Of a stretch of 64,000 nt of DNA, positions 16,227 to 25,680 are shown one piece after another. The stretch spans positions 1 to 64,000 of the IMG/VR virus record IMGVR_UViG_3300035698_006643; one strand, 5' to 3'. The position numbers and the translations under genes were made by a program. A model generated the notes under the pieces. That model was not told the origin of the DNA. It saw only the letters and a list, made by a program, of their open reading frames with translations, and made no database searches. The stretch is from a virus. Numbering within the stretch: the stretch's first letter is position 1; each line of letters opens with the position of its first letter.

Positions 16227-19200
16227 CTACCTACGCCGCATCCTGCTTGCAATCCCAAGGGCAGACCCCCGTTGTGGGGCCATCCCTGTTTGACGGGCCT
16301 TCCGTATCTTCTGAGTGAGGGAATCCACCTTAGTCCTCGGGTGGCCAAAGACCGAAGACTTGGTAGCGTCTGATGCAAACTTCGTGTCCCTCAGTCGTTC
16401 TGTTGACAACCAGATTGACCTCACTAATGAATCTGCCCGGTCGTCGTGCATCCCAACAATTTTCGGGGCGTGAACAACAACGATGTTCCGGCTGGTCTGT
16501 TCTGCTTCCAGGGTACAAATCTCTTCGACCAAATAAGAATCTGAACTCCCTTTCTTGCCCTCAAACTCAGCCAGTTCGATTCTACTATCAAACAGCATCA
16601 TCTTTGTATTCTGGAACATCGACGATGCTAGAGCCGTCAGTATTCGCTGAGCCTCAAACTGGTTCAATCCCCTACGACGCAACGACTGTTCCAGCGGAAT
16701 CCCGTTCCACTGGTCGAGAACCCCTTTTCGGATAATGAAGCGCTTACTAAGTTGGTAGATCCATTCAGCGATATCTTCTAGTTCAAGGCGGTCCTTATCC
16801 AACGCCCAGTCATGTTTGAATAGGTCTCGTACCCCTGGAGGAAGGGGCTGACCAGCGTACACACATTCGTGGTAGTCAACTACAATGCTAGTTCCGTTAC
16901 CTGAAGGCCGTGACAGAGTGATAGCTGACCCATCAGTTACCAGCCCTAGATCCACCCCACAGTCGTAGGAAACCTTTGGCCCCTTAGACCGCTTCAAAGG
17001 CTTCCTACCTTCTACCACGCACTTCTGAACTTCTTCCTTACGTTCAATCCACCCACGGATTCGGTCAGCAAAGTTCGCCCCGAACTCGACCATGAATACT
17101 TCAGGGTCTTCGTGGTACTTCGTCCGAAGGTACTGGGATGGAATCGTAGGATTCATTTCAGCCGAAGGAGCTTGAATGACTAGGATATCCCCGGCACCTT
17201 CCCCACCCTGAAACCCAAGGTAGTACAGTTCAAAGAACTTACCGTCCCGCATCCCAGGAGAAGAAATAGCCAGAACACGACCATCAGTTGTTTCCTTCAG
17301 CTTCTTCGTGGAATCTTCGGGGTCCTTCGGTGTGAAGGATGCTGCTGATGGTGTTACAGCTTCCCAGACTGACTTACTCGACGCCCGCTTGCTGGAATCC
17401 TGGAAGTGTGCAAATTCATCAAGAATGATGACGATGTTACCAGGACCACGAAGCCCCTTAGCCACACAGCTACGGAAACCAACCTTAATGGAAGCTGGCC
17501 CCTTAGTGTCGTCATACCGTCCATAGTCGTCAATGTCCTTGGCCGTCTGAAGGGTTACGACTGACTGTGTGTGCCTAGCTAGATAGTCGGTAAAGTACCC
17601 AACCGACTTGAAATGTGTTTGCACAGACGAAAAGAGGATCCCAGCCTGTTCCTTATCAGTAGCCACCGTGATGACCTGAAAGGGGTTACCCCGAGCCAAA
17701 CCGTAGTACAGGTACGGGTCTGCGATGTGGAGGATGCGGTAGGTCTCATACGACGCCACCGTAGAGGAGAGGAACGTATTGTGGTTGACGACCCCCCCAG
17801 CCACGAATGATGGTTCAGCATCATCTGGCATTGACAAGTCGGCAACTTCAGCTAGTTCAATCTGCCTGTCTGTAACTTCTACCCAGAAGTAATCCTGGTC
17901 AGCCAATTCCCGAAGATGGTCTGTCTCTGGGAACCCCTGAAGCTCTGGTTGGGCTAAGATTCGTTCCAATCTGGAATATGTGAGGTCATTCCGGCTCTGG
18001 TCTTTAACAACTGGGCCAAAAACCCTTCTCACCTTAGATTTCACTTTGTCAGTTGAAATCATCTGACCAGTCTTCTGGTCCTGCTTCCTTGTATCTGGGA
18101 TTCGATTCAAAAGACGACGGCACCAGTCTCGTTGAAAGGGAATGCTCTCGGCGGTTCCACCTTCCTTCGACTTACGGCACGACACTTCCAACTGGCTCTG
18201 CTTTTTCTGAGACCGGAAACCGATCAAATCAAGGAACAACTGCTTACTACGAAGCCCCTGAAGTGTCAGCGTGTAGTAGTTTCGTTCGTACTTTTTATTC
18301 CACTTGGGGCGAATCCCAGACACAATCCCGAGATTCAAGAGTAGAGCCTGGACCTGACGGACTAGAAGTCTTGATGAACTGGTCAGAGTCACTTTCTTCT
18401 GGCCTTCGACACACCCATCAGCTTCAAACAATGACCGTATGAACCAGCAGACAACCTTCTGAGGAGACTGCATCACTACCCAAGGAACCTGCTTCGTTTC
18501 ATTGGTCGCTACCAGACTAAACCCGCACCAATCTAAGAAGTGGCGAACGGGCTTCGACGCTAGGTAAACACAACCGGTGTTTTCACGACGCTTATCTTTC
18601 CTGACACTGTACCGCCTGAATAGCCGGGTGAAAAGTTCTCGGAGGTCTTCCCAGGTTTCGTGGTGGTCTACAGCAACTTCGACACGGTTGTCGTAGTTCC
18701 ATAGCCCGTCACCTACTAGATACCCCAAAAGAGTTGTCCAATCTTCATCCAGCACTGAGGGAACATCAAACAACTTTGCCGACGCCCCCCACTTAGGGGG
18801 ACTGTAAGCTAGGAGGTCAACTTCATCCCCCCAGACCCCAGCACCACGATGGATAGCGACGTAGTCCCCTGGTTCAAGGTCTACTACCTTTTTCCACCCA
18901 GGAACCCCGTCAGATTGCATTGCTACAACCTGGTGCCTATCAGCACTACCTGTCACTTCTAATCCGAGCTTTGTCTGAAGAACGACAGTCTCTTTCAAGC
19001 CGCCGTCATAGTAATAGGCTGGTTCGACTAATCCACTAGGTTGAACCACCTGGAACGGGTCAGTAATGTACTGAACTTCAGCCCCTGTTCCCTGGTCTAA
19101 ATCAGCGACTGCAACCAGACCCTTTGACGTGGGAATCAAGGTATCTGTTCGGACACACTTCCCGCCTCGCCGGCCGCACGGAAGAATCAAGGTACGGCGG

Positions 19201-19502
19201 TCGTGGTCTTGTTCCTTGATATTGCATCGGCCTTCTTCAAACAGGTAAGTCAGGTATTCTTTTTCAGTCAGTCGGTAGATGATGTTTTCATTGAAGATGT
19301 CTGGAACGCACACGTTCTTGTCAGTATCATTCAAAGGTAGGTTATAGAACATCTTCAGGATAAACCGCTGTACTGGGTACAACCGTAACCCCAACCCCCA
19401 GGGCTGTTCTACATACTCAATGATGTTCGGGATATCGAGGTCGCCTGCCCTCACAGTCATCCTGGCATTTCGCCTGACAATGTCTGAAAGGTCTTGTGAC
19501 AT
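16227..19502 (-). CDS. terL: Terminase large subunit, interrupted by an intein in Walker A
   Basis: The DNA packaging motor ATPase and nuclease. The 1091-residue precursor would give a 631-residue enzyme after splicing. Walker A is LPCGRRGGK, then the intein, then TFLSS. Walker B is IVIILDEFAHF, and ISSPG is the coupling motif. The C-terminal RNase H-like nuclease begins VSYDCGVDLGLVTDGSAI, whose Asp residues fit metal binding, and further acidic residues follow (DAWALDKDRLELEDI region, with conserved GVLDQWNG). The start at 19502 (MSQDLSD) overlaps the upstream stop as TAATG; a start at 19544 would lie inside that gene. The family is certain; the packaging mode cannot be told from the sequence. 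Confidence 0.95.
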   Translation of the reverse strand: MSQDLSDIVRRNARMTVRAGDLDIPNIIEYVEQPWGLGLRLYPVQRFILKMFYNLPLNDTDKNVCVPDIFNENIIYRLTEKEYLTYLFEEGRCNIKEQDHDRRTLILPCGRRGGKCVRTDTLIPTSKGLVAVADLDQGTGAEVQYITDPFQVVQPSGLVEPAYYYDGGLKETVVLQTKLGLEVTGSADRHQVVAMQSDGVPGWKKVVDLEPGDYVAIHRGAGVWGDEVDLLAYSPPKWGASAKLFDVPSVLDEDWTTLLGYLVGDGLWNYDNRVEVAVDHHETWEDLRELFTRLFRRYSVRKDKRRENTGCVYLASKPVRHFLDWCGFSLVATNETKQVPWVVMQSPQKVVCWFIRSLFEADGCVEGQKKVTLTSSSRLLVRQVQALLLNLGIVSGIRPKWNKKYERNYYTLTLQGLRSKQLFLDLIGFRSQKKQSQLEVSCRKSKEGGTAESIPFQRDWCRRLLNRIPDTRKQDQKTGQMISTDKVKSKVRRVFGPVVKDQSRNDLTYSRLERILAQPELQGFPETDHLRELADQDYFWVEVTDRQIELAEVADLSMPDDAEPSFVAGGVVNHNTFLSSTVASYETYRILHIADPYLYYGLARGNPFQVITVATDKEQAGILFSSVQTHFKSVGYFTDYLARHTQSVVTLQTAKDIDDYGRYDDTKGPASIKVGFRSCVAKGLRGPGNIVIILDEFAHFQDSSKRASSKSVWEAVTPSAASFTPKDPEDSTKKLKETTDGRVLAISSPGMRDGKFFELYYLGFQGGEGAGDILVIQAPSAEMNPTIPSQYLRTKYHEDPEVFMVEFGANFADRIRGWIERKEEVQKCVVEGRKPLKRSKGPKVSYDCGVDLGLVTDGSAITLSRPSGNGTSIVVDYHECVYAGQPLPPGVRDLFKHDWALDKDRLELEDIAEWIYQLSKRFIIRKGVLDQWNGIPLEQSLRRRGLNQFEAQRILTALASSMFQNTKMMLFDSRIELAEFEGKKGSSDSYLVEEICTLEAEQTSRNIVVVHAPKIVGMHDDRADSLVRSIWLSTERLRDTKFASDATKSSVFGHPRTKVDSLTQKIRKARQTGMAPQRGSALGIASRMRRR
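17778..19157 (-). mobile_element. Intein with LAGLIDADG endonuclease splitting terminase Walker A
   Basis: 460 residues. It begins Cys-Val-Arg-Thr (CVRTDTLIPTSKGLVAVADL), has the block-B-like TGSADRHQVVAM and ends FVAGGVVNHN, with Thr as the first C-extein residue. The endonuclease part has TLLGYLVGDGLW and WFIRSLFEADGCVEG. It sits exactly between Lys and Thr of the Walker A loop (GRRGGK/T), one of the most conserved points in the gene and a common intein site. Splicing must occur before packaging can work. Confidence 0.95.
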
Positions 19503-19987
19503 TAGCTCAGTGCCTTCATCTTGTATTCGGCGTCCGCTTCCCAACCTTCCATAGCTTCAGCGAACCTAGTCATCACATCGCCAATCTGGGGGCTGGATAT
19601 ACTGGACGACACCATTGCCTCTTTGAACTTTTCAAGGAGCATTTCAAAGAGTAGCTGAAAGGCTCGGCCCTTTACGTCAATGACCTTCGACGCCATTTCG
19701 GAACGCCGCCGAAGCCACATTGACCCCAAAGTCTCCAGGGCCTTGATTCGTTTTGAGATGATGTCGATGCTCATTTCCCCATTCAGTTCAAGCTGTTCTT
19801 CCTCGTAACGAAGCTTTGCTTGTTCCATAGAGATTTCACGCATCAACCAGTCCATGAAGTCGTCCGATACTGGACTGTTCATGGCTTCCCGGATGACAGG
19901 GTCCTTCAGAATCTTCCGTTTCTTTTGGTCAAGACGCTTTCTGGGGTCATCCGACCCTGGGAGCGGGATCACTTTACTATTCGACAT
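19502..19987 (-). CDS. Possible terminase small subunit
   Basis: A 161-residue, mainly helical protein directly upstream of and overlapping the terminase large subunit gene (TAATG), the usual place for the DNA-recognition subunit. It has an N-terminal basic segment (DDPRKRLDQKKRKILKDP), a helical core (EEQLELNGEMSIDIISKRIK) that may form the oligomerising helix pair, and a C-terminal helix that could contact the large subunit. I do not see a clear helix-turn-helix, so the assignment rests on position, size and predicted helices. AGGAGG lies seven bases before the ATG. Confidence 0.4.
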   Translation of the reverse strand: MSNSKVIPLPGSDDPRKRLDQKKRKILKDPVIREAMNSPVSDDFMDWLMREISMEQAKLRYEEEQLELNGEMSIDIISKRIKALETLGSMWLRRRSEMASKVIDVKGRAFQLLFEMLLEKFKEAMVSSSISSPQIGDVMTRFAEAMEGWEADAEYKMKALS

Positions 19988-19996
19988 ACCGACCTC

Positions 19997-21826
19997 CTAC
20001 AGGACGAATTCGTCTCCAAGAATCATACTAGCGTCTTGAAGGTCTTCGAGTGGGGCTTCGGTTCCCTGGGAATCGGTGGGGATATCAATAGCTGCGGGGC
20101 GAAGGTCAAAATCATCCTTGTAAGCCGGGGCCTCTGAGGAAGCCACCCGCCGATTCAGAACCATCTTCTGGGCCTGGACCTTACCACCGAAGGCTTCATA
20201 GTCTACCGACGACACCAACTTCGTTCGGAACAAACGACAGGTACTGGCCAAACAATTCGAGCAAGTACCACAAGCGGTCTTACGGATACCCACTGGGGTA
20301 GATGCTGTCTTGACTCTACGGTCACGGTGGTACTGAACCGCCCCTTCTTTACAGTTCGGATATGCGTCCAGGTCAATGTAGTAGTACCCAGCGAGCCCCT
20401 GTTCTGCCAGGACAGGTCGTAATGCTTCTTTGGAAGCTGCGACCCGACTTCTCCCAAACTTCTTCAAGACGGCCCGCTTCAGGAGTTCCCCGTACAGACC
20501 TTCATTCATCAACTTCTTCGTGAAGGCCACGACTGGACCATGCCCCTGCTTCCGCACTTCAATCTTGTCAGCTTCCCCAGGAAGAATGAGGTCGGCGGCT
20601 GGACGATGTGATGCTTGTACCCCTTCAATAGTTGTGCGGCCCAACTGTGGGGCATTCTTCATAGCGATGCCAGCCAACTTCTTGACCCCGTGTTTTCTGA
20701 GACCAGCTTCGATTGCTTCTGGGGAGAACCCACGAGATTGCAGGTAGGAAGTGGCAATCAGACGAAGGGGAAGGCCCTGTGGGGACGCTGCCTTTCCGAC
20801 AGGACGAATGACTGGGGCGGGGGGCTTCACGTCCTGAAGGCTGGCTAGAGCGTCCTCAAACGATACATCTGAGCCAAAGTACCGTTGTACTGGTTTGCCA
20901 TCAAGCTTCGGGTCAACAGATGCGGCTCGCTGTTGGGACACAAAGTACGACTTCAAAGTTTCCTTGATGTCGCTCCCCGTCTTCAACCCAAATCGCTGGA
21001 GGAGTTCTTCGGTATAGGGGACTTCCAGAACCACTTGCTTGTAAAACTGAGCCAGAGCATCATTCGTTGCCCACTGTCTTTTTCCAGAGATTACAAACGG
21101 GGCTTTCAGAATCTGGACTTCAGCCGGCACTTTCGACCCATGGCCAAAATCTTCAGCGAAGATGTAGACAGGCCCCAGCACTCCCTGTTCGGATTCCAGC
21201 CCAGCTAGACGCTTGTGGGAAATCCGAATGACCTTCTCTTCAAGACTTCCTAAACGAAGGTCTCTGATTGCTTGTGTCGCTGCACCAGCGGCGTACTGGA
21301 ACGAAGCCCCCTTGTACATCAGGCGGCGAGTGCATTGGGTAGCGTGTTTAACAGCATTCTTCAGGGTCTCGGCCATCGCTTCATATTCTGGAACAGAGCT
21401 TGTACGTTCTGCGGCCTGCCTGTTCGGAAGTAGGTGTACCCCTGGCTCTGAATCAGAATGGTCCCACATTTCAGCCAGGTCGGGACTGATGTCCAGATTC
21501 TGTCTGGGGAGGGCTTCCATTTCACGGTCGGAAGGTGCGTTCAACCAGGACAGGTCCTGTAGCGGGGACTGTTGGAAGAAACCATCCATTGACCCCAATG
21601 GCGTGGCATTGCTGGCGTTATCCGCTGCATCCAGGATATTGATGCCCAGGTTCTCTACCAGGTTCCAGATCACGTCCGAAGCCAGGACAGCGGGCTGACC
21701 ACTTTCCCGAAGGAAAGCAAGGACGTGTGACCGGCTGAGTCCAGACCCCATCTTCAGGTCGTACATCGCCACTAACCCATTGACTGCATCCAGAACCCGG
21801 TCTACGACTATTGCGTTCTTCTTCAT
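19997..21826 (-). CDS. Hypothetical structural-module protein, 609 aa
   Basis: Unknown. It precedes the possible small terminase subunit by nine bases. Residues 180-300 hold a helical and strand mixture with IRISHKRLAGLESEQGVLG and a likely compact domain; residues 490-530 contain a Cys cluster (CGTCSNCLASTC) that could bind zinc or a metal centre. The C-terminal 60 residues are acidic. The N-terminus (VLDAVNGLVAMYDLKMGSG) is helical. AGAGGGG precedes the ATG. No known packaging or virion family is apparent. Confidence 0.75.
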   Translation of the reverse strand: MKKNAIVVDRVLDAVNGLVAMYDLKMGSGLSRSHVLAFLRESGQPAVLASDVIWNLVENLGINILDAADNASNATPLGSMDGFFQQSPLQDLSWLNAPSDREMEALPRQNLDISPDLAEMWDHSDSEPGVHLLPNRQAAERTSSVPEYEAMAETLKNAVKHATQCTRRLMYKGASFQYAAGAATQAIRDLRLGSLEEKVIRISHKRLAGLESEQGVLGPVYIFAEDFGHGSKVPAEVQILKAPFVISGKRQWATNDALAQFYKQVVLEVPYTEELLQRFGLKTGSDIKETLKSYFVSQQRAASVDPKLDGKPVQRYFGSDVSFEDALASLQDVKPPAPVIRPVGKAASPQGLPLRLIATSYLQSRGFSPEAIEAGLRKHGVKKLAGIAMKNAPQLGRTTIEGVQASHRPAADLILPGEADKIEVRKQGHGPVVAFTKKLMNEGLYGELLKRAVLKKFGRSRVAASKEALRPVLAEQGLAGYYYIDLDAYPNCKEGAVQYHRDRRVKTASTPVGIRKTACGTCSNCLASTCRLFRTKLVSSVDYEAFGGKVQAQKMVLNRRVASSEAPAYKDDFDLRPAAIDIPTDSQGTEAPLEDLQDASMILGDEFVL

Positions 21827-21858
21827 GACACCCCTCTTATCAATCCTACCAGAGAAAC

Positions 21859-22863
21859 TTACTGACTGGTAGTTTCTCGAAACTTCCTGGAAGCGATTCT
21901 GCTGGCGACCGTGTCCCCACTAGGGGGTACCAGCCGAAGTCTAAGTTTTCCCTTCACATACCCTACTTTCCACCCAGACCGTCTGAAAGCATCAAACACC
22001 CTGACAAACACAGATTCCATTCGGTCGGCATTCGACCGAGGAAGTGCCTTCACAGCCTTCCTGACCGAATCAACCATGCGGTCAGTCACGGGGGTGTCCC
22101 CATCAAAGTGAAGAACCTTCACCTGGAAGATTCCTTCACGGGGAGTCTCCCCCAAAGACAGGTCAAAGTATGAAGTTCCTTTACCAGACTTGTACTTCCA
22201 CCAGCTAGACCCGACGACCCGATGACTCGAAGCTTTCGTCGGTTCTGGAGGAAGGTCAGGCATTTCTGGTGGTCGGTCCTTATCTGCGTTAGCTATGGCT
22301 TCCCCGTCAGTATCGGATTCTGACTTGGCTTCGGCTTCGACATCGTCAGCAACGTCGGAATCTTCAACTACGTCGCTTACGGACTCTGGGCTGTCCATCA
22401 CCTTTTCTGCTTCTTCAATCAATGACCGGTACTTGCGTTGTTCACGGTCAGGAAGAACCTTCACTTCCTCTTCCCAATGCGGCGCCCTGATTTCGTCAAA
22501 GATAGTGTCAGTCACGTCCGACAAATTCTCCAAAGATTCAGACACACGTTTCCGCATTTCCTTGATAGACTGGATGTACCCACGCCCACCCATAAGCCCG
22601 TCGGGTGAGATAGTTGCAGACTTCAGCTTTGAGAACAACCGGTAGGCTGTATGAAGATGCCCCATCGACATTGACATTGACCATAGTGCCCCAGCCAACG
22701 GTTGTATGGCTTTGGGGTTAACCTCAAAGTTCCCCTCGAAGTTCCGCTTCAGTTGCCCTGCTTGTTCCCATTCCTTGACGAATTTGACTTCACCAGCCGT
22801 CCGGGATGTTCCACCCATCTGTTTTTGCTGGTATCGTGCAGCAATCCGTTCGTGCAACTTCAT
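21859..22863 (-). CDS. Hypothetical protein, 334 aa
   Basis: Unknown function. An N-terminal helical domain (about 1-150, with LHTAYRLFSKLK and MRKRVSESLENLSDVTDTIF) is followed by an acidic, probably flexible linker (about 160-200, SVSDVVEDSDVADDVEAEA). The C-terminal domain of about 120 residues, with SSWWKYKSGKGTSYFDLSL and IFQVKVLHFDG, has a mixed strand and helix pattern. It lies in the structural operon with an AAGG-type site before the ATG. A two-domain tether in the virion is possible but unproved. Confidence 0.72.
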   Translation of the reverse strand: MKLHERIAARYQQKQMGGTSRTAGEVKFVKEWEQAGQLKRNFEGNFEVNPKAIQPLAGALWSMSMSMGHLHTAYRLFSKLKSATISPDGLMGGRGYIQSIKEMRKRVSESLENLSDVTDTIFDEIRAPHWEEEVKVLPDREQRKYRSLIEEAEKVMDSPESVSDVVEDSDVADDVEAEAKSESDTDGEAIANADKDRPPEMPDLPPEPTKASSHRVVGSSWWKYKSGKGTSYFDLSLGETPREGIFQVKVLHFDGDTPVTDRMVDSVRKAVKALPRSNADRMESVFVRVFDAFRRSGWKVGYVKGKLRLRLVPPSGDTVASRIASRKFRETTSQ

Positions 22864-22873
22864 CCTTCAACCT

Positions 22874-23248
22874 CTACACGTAGTTATAGACCGTAGTGCG
22901 GAACCCCAGCCTCTGTAAAAACTTCTCAACTGTTTCCTGGGCATACGTCGCTGTGTCGTCTGGGAAGAAAGCATAAACTGTACACCCAGTAGACACCACA
23001 ATTTTGCCACCTTCCGATGTGAAACTAGGTTCTGGGGAGACCACCACCCGGTCTACAGGAACCATTGACTTGATTTCCTTACACACCTTTTCGACGGCAC
23101 CTTGCAGAAAACGGCTAGTGCCAACCATGTCTTTCAGACCAGCTTCAACAAACGAAGAATCCAACCCGACTTCAACCATAGCGTTCGACACCGTAATACT
23201 AGCCCGGTTTGAACTCGCTATCCTTCGGTTGTAGTTGTATCGTTTCAT
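22874..23248 (-). CDS. Hypothetical protein, 124 aa
   Basis: Small protein with a basic N-terminus (MKRYNYNRRIASSNR) and a compact core of strands and helices (EKVCKEIKSMVPVDRVVVSP, GGKIVVSTGCTVYAFFPD). It is nearly adjacent to its neighbours: the upstream stop is one base before its ATG. The ending (FLQRLGFRTTVYNYV) resembles a folded domain edge. Some similarity in feel to the C-terminal domain of the next gene (strand-turn-strand with ending aromatic residues) is noted, but no family is recognised. Confidence 0.7.
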   Translation of the reverse strand: MKRYNYNRRIASSNRASITVSNAMVEVGLDSSFVEAGLKDMVGTSRFLQGAVEKVCKEIKSMVPVDRVVVSPEPSFTSEGGKIVVSTGCTVYAFFPDDTATYAQETVEKFLQRLGFRTTVYNYV

Positions 23249-23827
23249 CTACCCGTCTACCGGGCCTTCGCCTTCAAACAGACGTTCGATGACGTACCCA
23301 GCCTCTGTAGATTTCAGACTCCAGAGGTCAGTTTCAGACTTCCGAATCAGATGGCTGTCCCCACGACGACTGAATCCAGCCGCTAAGAATTCATCAATCG
23401 TTGAAGCAACATACCGCCGTCTGGAAGCTGTCTTTGGATCCATCTTGAACAGCTTCCCAAAGTTCTTCTGGCCCCAGGAGTTGAACGCCCCTTCCATAGA
23501 AGGGGAGAGGTAAAGCGTCTTCTTGACCCGTTCCCACCCGGCTTCGTTTTTGAACTCGAATACTGCAACCCCGAAGTCAAAGAGAATCTCACTGTCAGTC
23601 ACAATCAGTTCACAAGGAAGGCCCTGGAGTTTCTTGTTCCCTTTCAAAAACTCTGAGGGGACTTTCACCCGTGACGAAGCGGTACGTTTGTCATCGAAGA
23701 AGGGGTCCACAGAAGACAATGTGGCTAGTGTCTCTACATCCATATAGGATTCTTCAGCCTCTTCAACGAAAGTTGCGTCAAAGCCTGGGCTTTCAAATTC
23801 AATACCTGCCGGGTCCCAATCTTGCAT
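23249..23827 (-). CDS. Hypothetical protein, 192 aa
   Basis: Unknown. The frame opens with TTG at 23842, but the ATG at 23827 (MQDWDPAG) has GGAGGG seven bases before it and is preferred. The first 60 residues are acidic (FVEEAEESYMDVETL); the remainder is a mixed domain with ELIVTDSEILFDFGVAVFEF, and a small basic motif at DPKTASRRRYVASTIDEFL. It shares the tightly packed arrangement of the structural operon. No enzyme motif or membrane segment is visible. Confidence 0.7.
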   Translation of the reverse strand: MQDWDPAGIEFESPGFDATFVEEAEESYMDVETLATLSSVDPFFDDKRTASSRVKVPSEFLKGNKKLQGLPCELIVTDSEILFDFGVAVFEFKNEAGWERVKKTLYLSPSMEGAFNSWGQKNFGKLFKMDPKTASRRRYVASTIDEFLAAGFSRRGDSHLIRKSETDLWSLKSTEAGYVIERLFEGEGPVDG

Positions 23828-23842
23828 CCTGTGTCCCTCCAA

Positions 23843-24721
23843 CTAAGAAACAACCAGCGTCACTACCACTGTCTGTGGGCTATTAGACGCAGTTTCGTCA
23901 ATGATTCTAATCGTACCTGTGTAAGTTCCAGCGACAAGACCTGTCAAGTCTACAGCCACTGTGAGGTTTTCTGTTGCTGCCGATGCCAGGGGGCCACCAC
24001 TAGATGGAACCACTGATAGCCAGGTAGCGGCTACTTCGATGACCCCAGCGGTGAAGTTCAAGAGAGAATCCACCGGCCCTGTATTTTCCACAACCAATGT
24101 CTGGTCGGCTGGGTCTGCCCCCCCAACGGTACCTGTGAACGACATCGTTGCCCGGTCAGTGTCAATTTCAGCCTGGGGTAGAATGGTCACTGTAGCTACG
24201 ACAGTCTGAGGGGTGTTTGTAGCGGCGGCGTCCGTAAACGAAATCGTCGCCACGCTATCTCCGACAGGAAGCTCTGAGGTTGACACATAGACTGAGACTT
24301 CTGTTTCAGCGTTCTTCTTCTCACCACCATCGGAAGTTGGAAGTGTCTGAGCCCAATCCACGTCGGAAGTAGCGTCCCACGACAGGAGGCTCCCGAAAGC
24401 TCCTACATTCCCAACAGTAACTATCTGGGCGTCTGGCGACGGGCCTTCATATACCGCCTGGAATGTTAGCGTCGCCAAGTCCAAATCAAAAGTAGGGTCG
24501 TAGTGTGTCTTCAGTTCTGTGATAGCTGTTTGAATGTCAGTGGCCACCTGGTCGGGGTAGGAAGCGACCCGTTCGCCAAACGGGTCGGTCACATCAACGA
24601 CAGAATAGGTTGGCACTGTTGGGGACCAGTCAACCCTCACGATGAAGGTGTACTCCCCGGCAGTAGTTTCGCTTTCAAAAGTGAATTCCTGACGTGACAG
24701 TAGTTCTGAAGCTGTAGCCAT
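23843..24721 (-). CDS. Virion protein with two BACON/Ig-like domains
   Basis: A 292-residue beta-rich protein. After a short N-terminal domain (1-95) come two repeated units of about 95 residues. Each has a hydrophobic strand, an AxxATW/DxDWAQ turn, SSGG or TSDGG, a PVGDSVATISF or AGTYTGTIRI strand and then NTPQTVVATVTI or NSPQTVVVTLVV. This is the pattern of BACON-type Ig-like domains, used by phages and bacteria for carbohydrate or surface attachment. It may decorate the head or help weak adhesion to host or mucus. Its ATG overlaps the upstream TAA (TAATG). The Ig-like character is visible directly; the ligand is not known. Confidence 0.8.
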   Translation of the reverse strand: MATASELLSRQEFTFESETTAGEYTFIVRVDWSPTVPTYSVVDVTDPFGERVASYPDQVATDIQTAITELKTHYDPTFDLDLATLTFQAVYEGPSPDAQIVTVGNVGAFGSLLSWDATSDVDWAQTLPTSDGGEKKNAETEVSVYVSTSELPVGDSVATISFTDAAATNTPQTVVATVTILPQAEIDTDRATMSFTGTVGGADPADQTLVVENTGPVDSLLNFTAGVIEVAATWLSVVPSSGGPLASAATENLTVAVDLTGLVAGTYTGTIRIIDETASNSPQTVVVTLVVS

Positions 24722-25014
24722 TATTCAATTACCTGGGCTGGGACGCCGGTATCAGTGGCGAATTTGAACAATGCAATCAGAGACCCACGGTCAGAACCTG
24801 TGAAGTGAATGCGGTCTTTCTTCAGAAGATAAACCACACTCCCAGTCCTAATCGAGTCCCCAATCCCTTCCTGATTCTGCAAAGATGCTATGAAAGCTTC
24901 CTTGTCCTGAACCTGGACAGCGACATAGAGTCCTGGGGGTTCAGCCAGTTCTTCAAGGAACTTACAGGCTACCCGTTTGGACATTGCGATTCGTCGAACG
25001 ATATTCTGGTTCAT
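24721..25014 (-). CDS. Hypothetical protein, 97 aa
   Basis: Small protein at the start of the structural operon. The frame begins at 25032, but the ATG at 25014 (MNQNIVRRIAM) has GGAGG seven bases before it. A basic helix (RRIAMSKRVACKFLEELAE) is followed by alternating strands (GLYVAVQVQD, SVVYLLKKDRIHF). No recognised family. A TTTATAA motif upstream may be the operon promoter. Confidence 0.7.
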   Translation of the reverse strand: MNQNIVRRIAMSKRVACKFLEELAEPPGLYVAVQVQDKEAFIASLQNQEGIGDSIRTGSVVYLLKKDRIHFTGSDRGSLIALFKFATDTGVPAQVIE

Positions 25015-25035
25015 CGTGAACCTCCGACACACTAC

Positions 25036-25053
25036 GACTTATAAAGGAATTAC
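25036..25053 (-). promoter_or_regulatory. Putative promoter element (TTTATAA class)
   Basis: The minus strand reads GTAATTCCTTTATAAGTC, 22-39 bases before the ATG at 25014. It resembles, more loosely, the CGTTTATAR elements before 10568, 12875 and 54563, and begins the long structural transcription unit. Confidence 0.35.
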
Positions 25054-25061
25054 AACCTGAG

Positions 25062-25634
25062 CTAGCTGAAGGGGTGCTGAGGCTTGATTTCGTGAAGAAT
25101 GTTACAGTTGTCCTGAATGGACCGAAACGCCCGAGCATAGTCTTCATACTTGTCGTCAGCCTCCTCAACCAGGAACTCCACAGATTTCAAAAACCGGTGA
25201 CGAACCATCCCTTGAGTAAGATTCAACCGATTAGCGACCTCTGACTGACAGGTCGTCTGATACATTTCGACCAGGATGTCAATGTCGTCATCCCGCATAC
25301 CAGCTTCAGCGAGGTCTGCCCTCATTTCATCTAGTTCAAAGCTAGGAAAGGTCAACAGGAACCGTAGACGGGTCATCCCACGACGAATACGGTAGTGGAC
25401 CGCTGGCTGCTTTATCTTGAATATACGAGCAATATCCGTCTGAGTCTTGCCCTTGAAATAGGCCATCCTGATGCAATCCGCTTCAATCTTCGGGATACGG
25501 GATAGCAAGAAGTCTACCCGTTCAAGGTCAACTAAACGCTCCTTGGACATCTCTGAGAATGACGGGAGGGCGTCGTCAGTGGTGAAGATTCGTTCCATCA
25601 CAGAAGGGTCGGTAGTGACTACAAATCCTGACAT
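25062..25634 (-). CDS. Sigma-70 region-4-like DNA-binding protein with two helix-turn-helix units
   Basis: A 190-residue protein. Residues 40-95 closely resemble sigma factor region 4, with LERVDFLLSRIPKIEADCIR followed by TDIARIFKIKQPAVHYRIRR, the helix-turn-helix that reads a -35 element. Residues 118-160 carry a second helix-turn-helix (SEVANRLNLTQGMVRHRFLK). No region 2 is seen, so it may act with core RNA polymerase and another subunit, or as a separate activator. It lies between the head operon and the replication genes, near the NusG-like gene, suggesting control of middle or late transcription. GGAGG precedes the ATG; a TTGTATAGT element lies about 20 bases upstream. Confidence 0.75.
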   Translation of the reverse strand: MSGFVVTTDPSVMERIFTTDDALPSFSEMSKERLVDLERVDFLLSRIPKIEADCIRMAYFKGKTQTDIARIFKIKQPAVHYRIRRGMTRLRFLLTFPSFELDEMRADLAEAGMRDDDIDILVEMYQTTCQSEVANRLNLTQGMVRHRFLKSVEFLVEEADDKYEDYARAFRSIQDNCNILHEIKPQHPFS

Positions 25635-25680
25635 GGTTAACCTCCGTCAAGAAAACTATACAAGAACCCAGGGACTAGAG

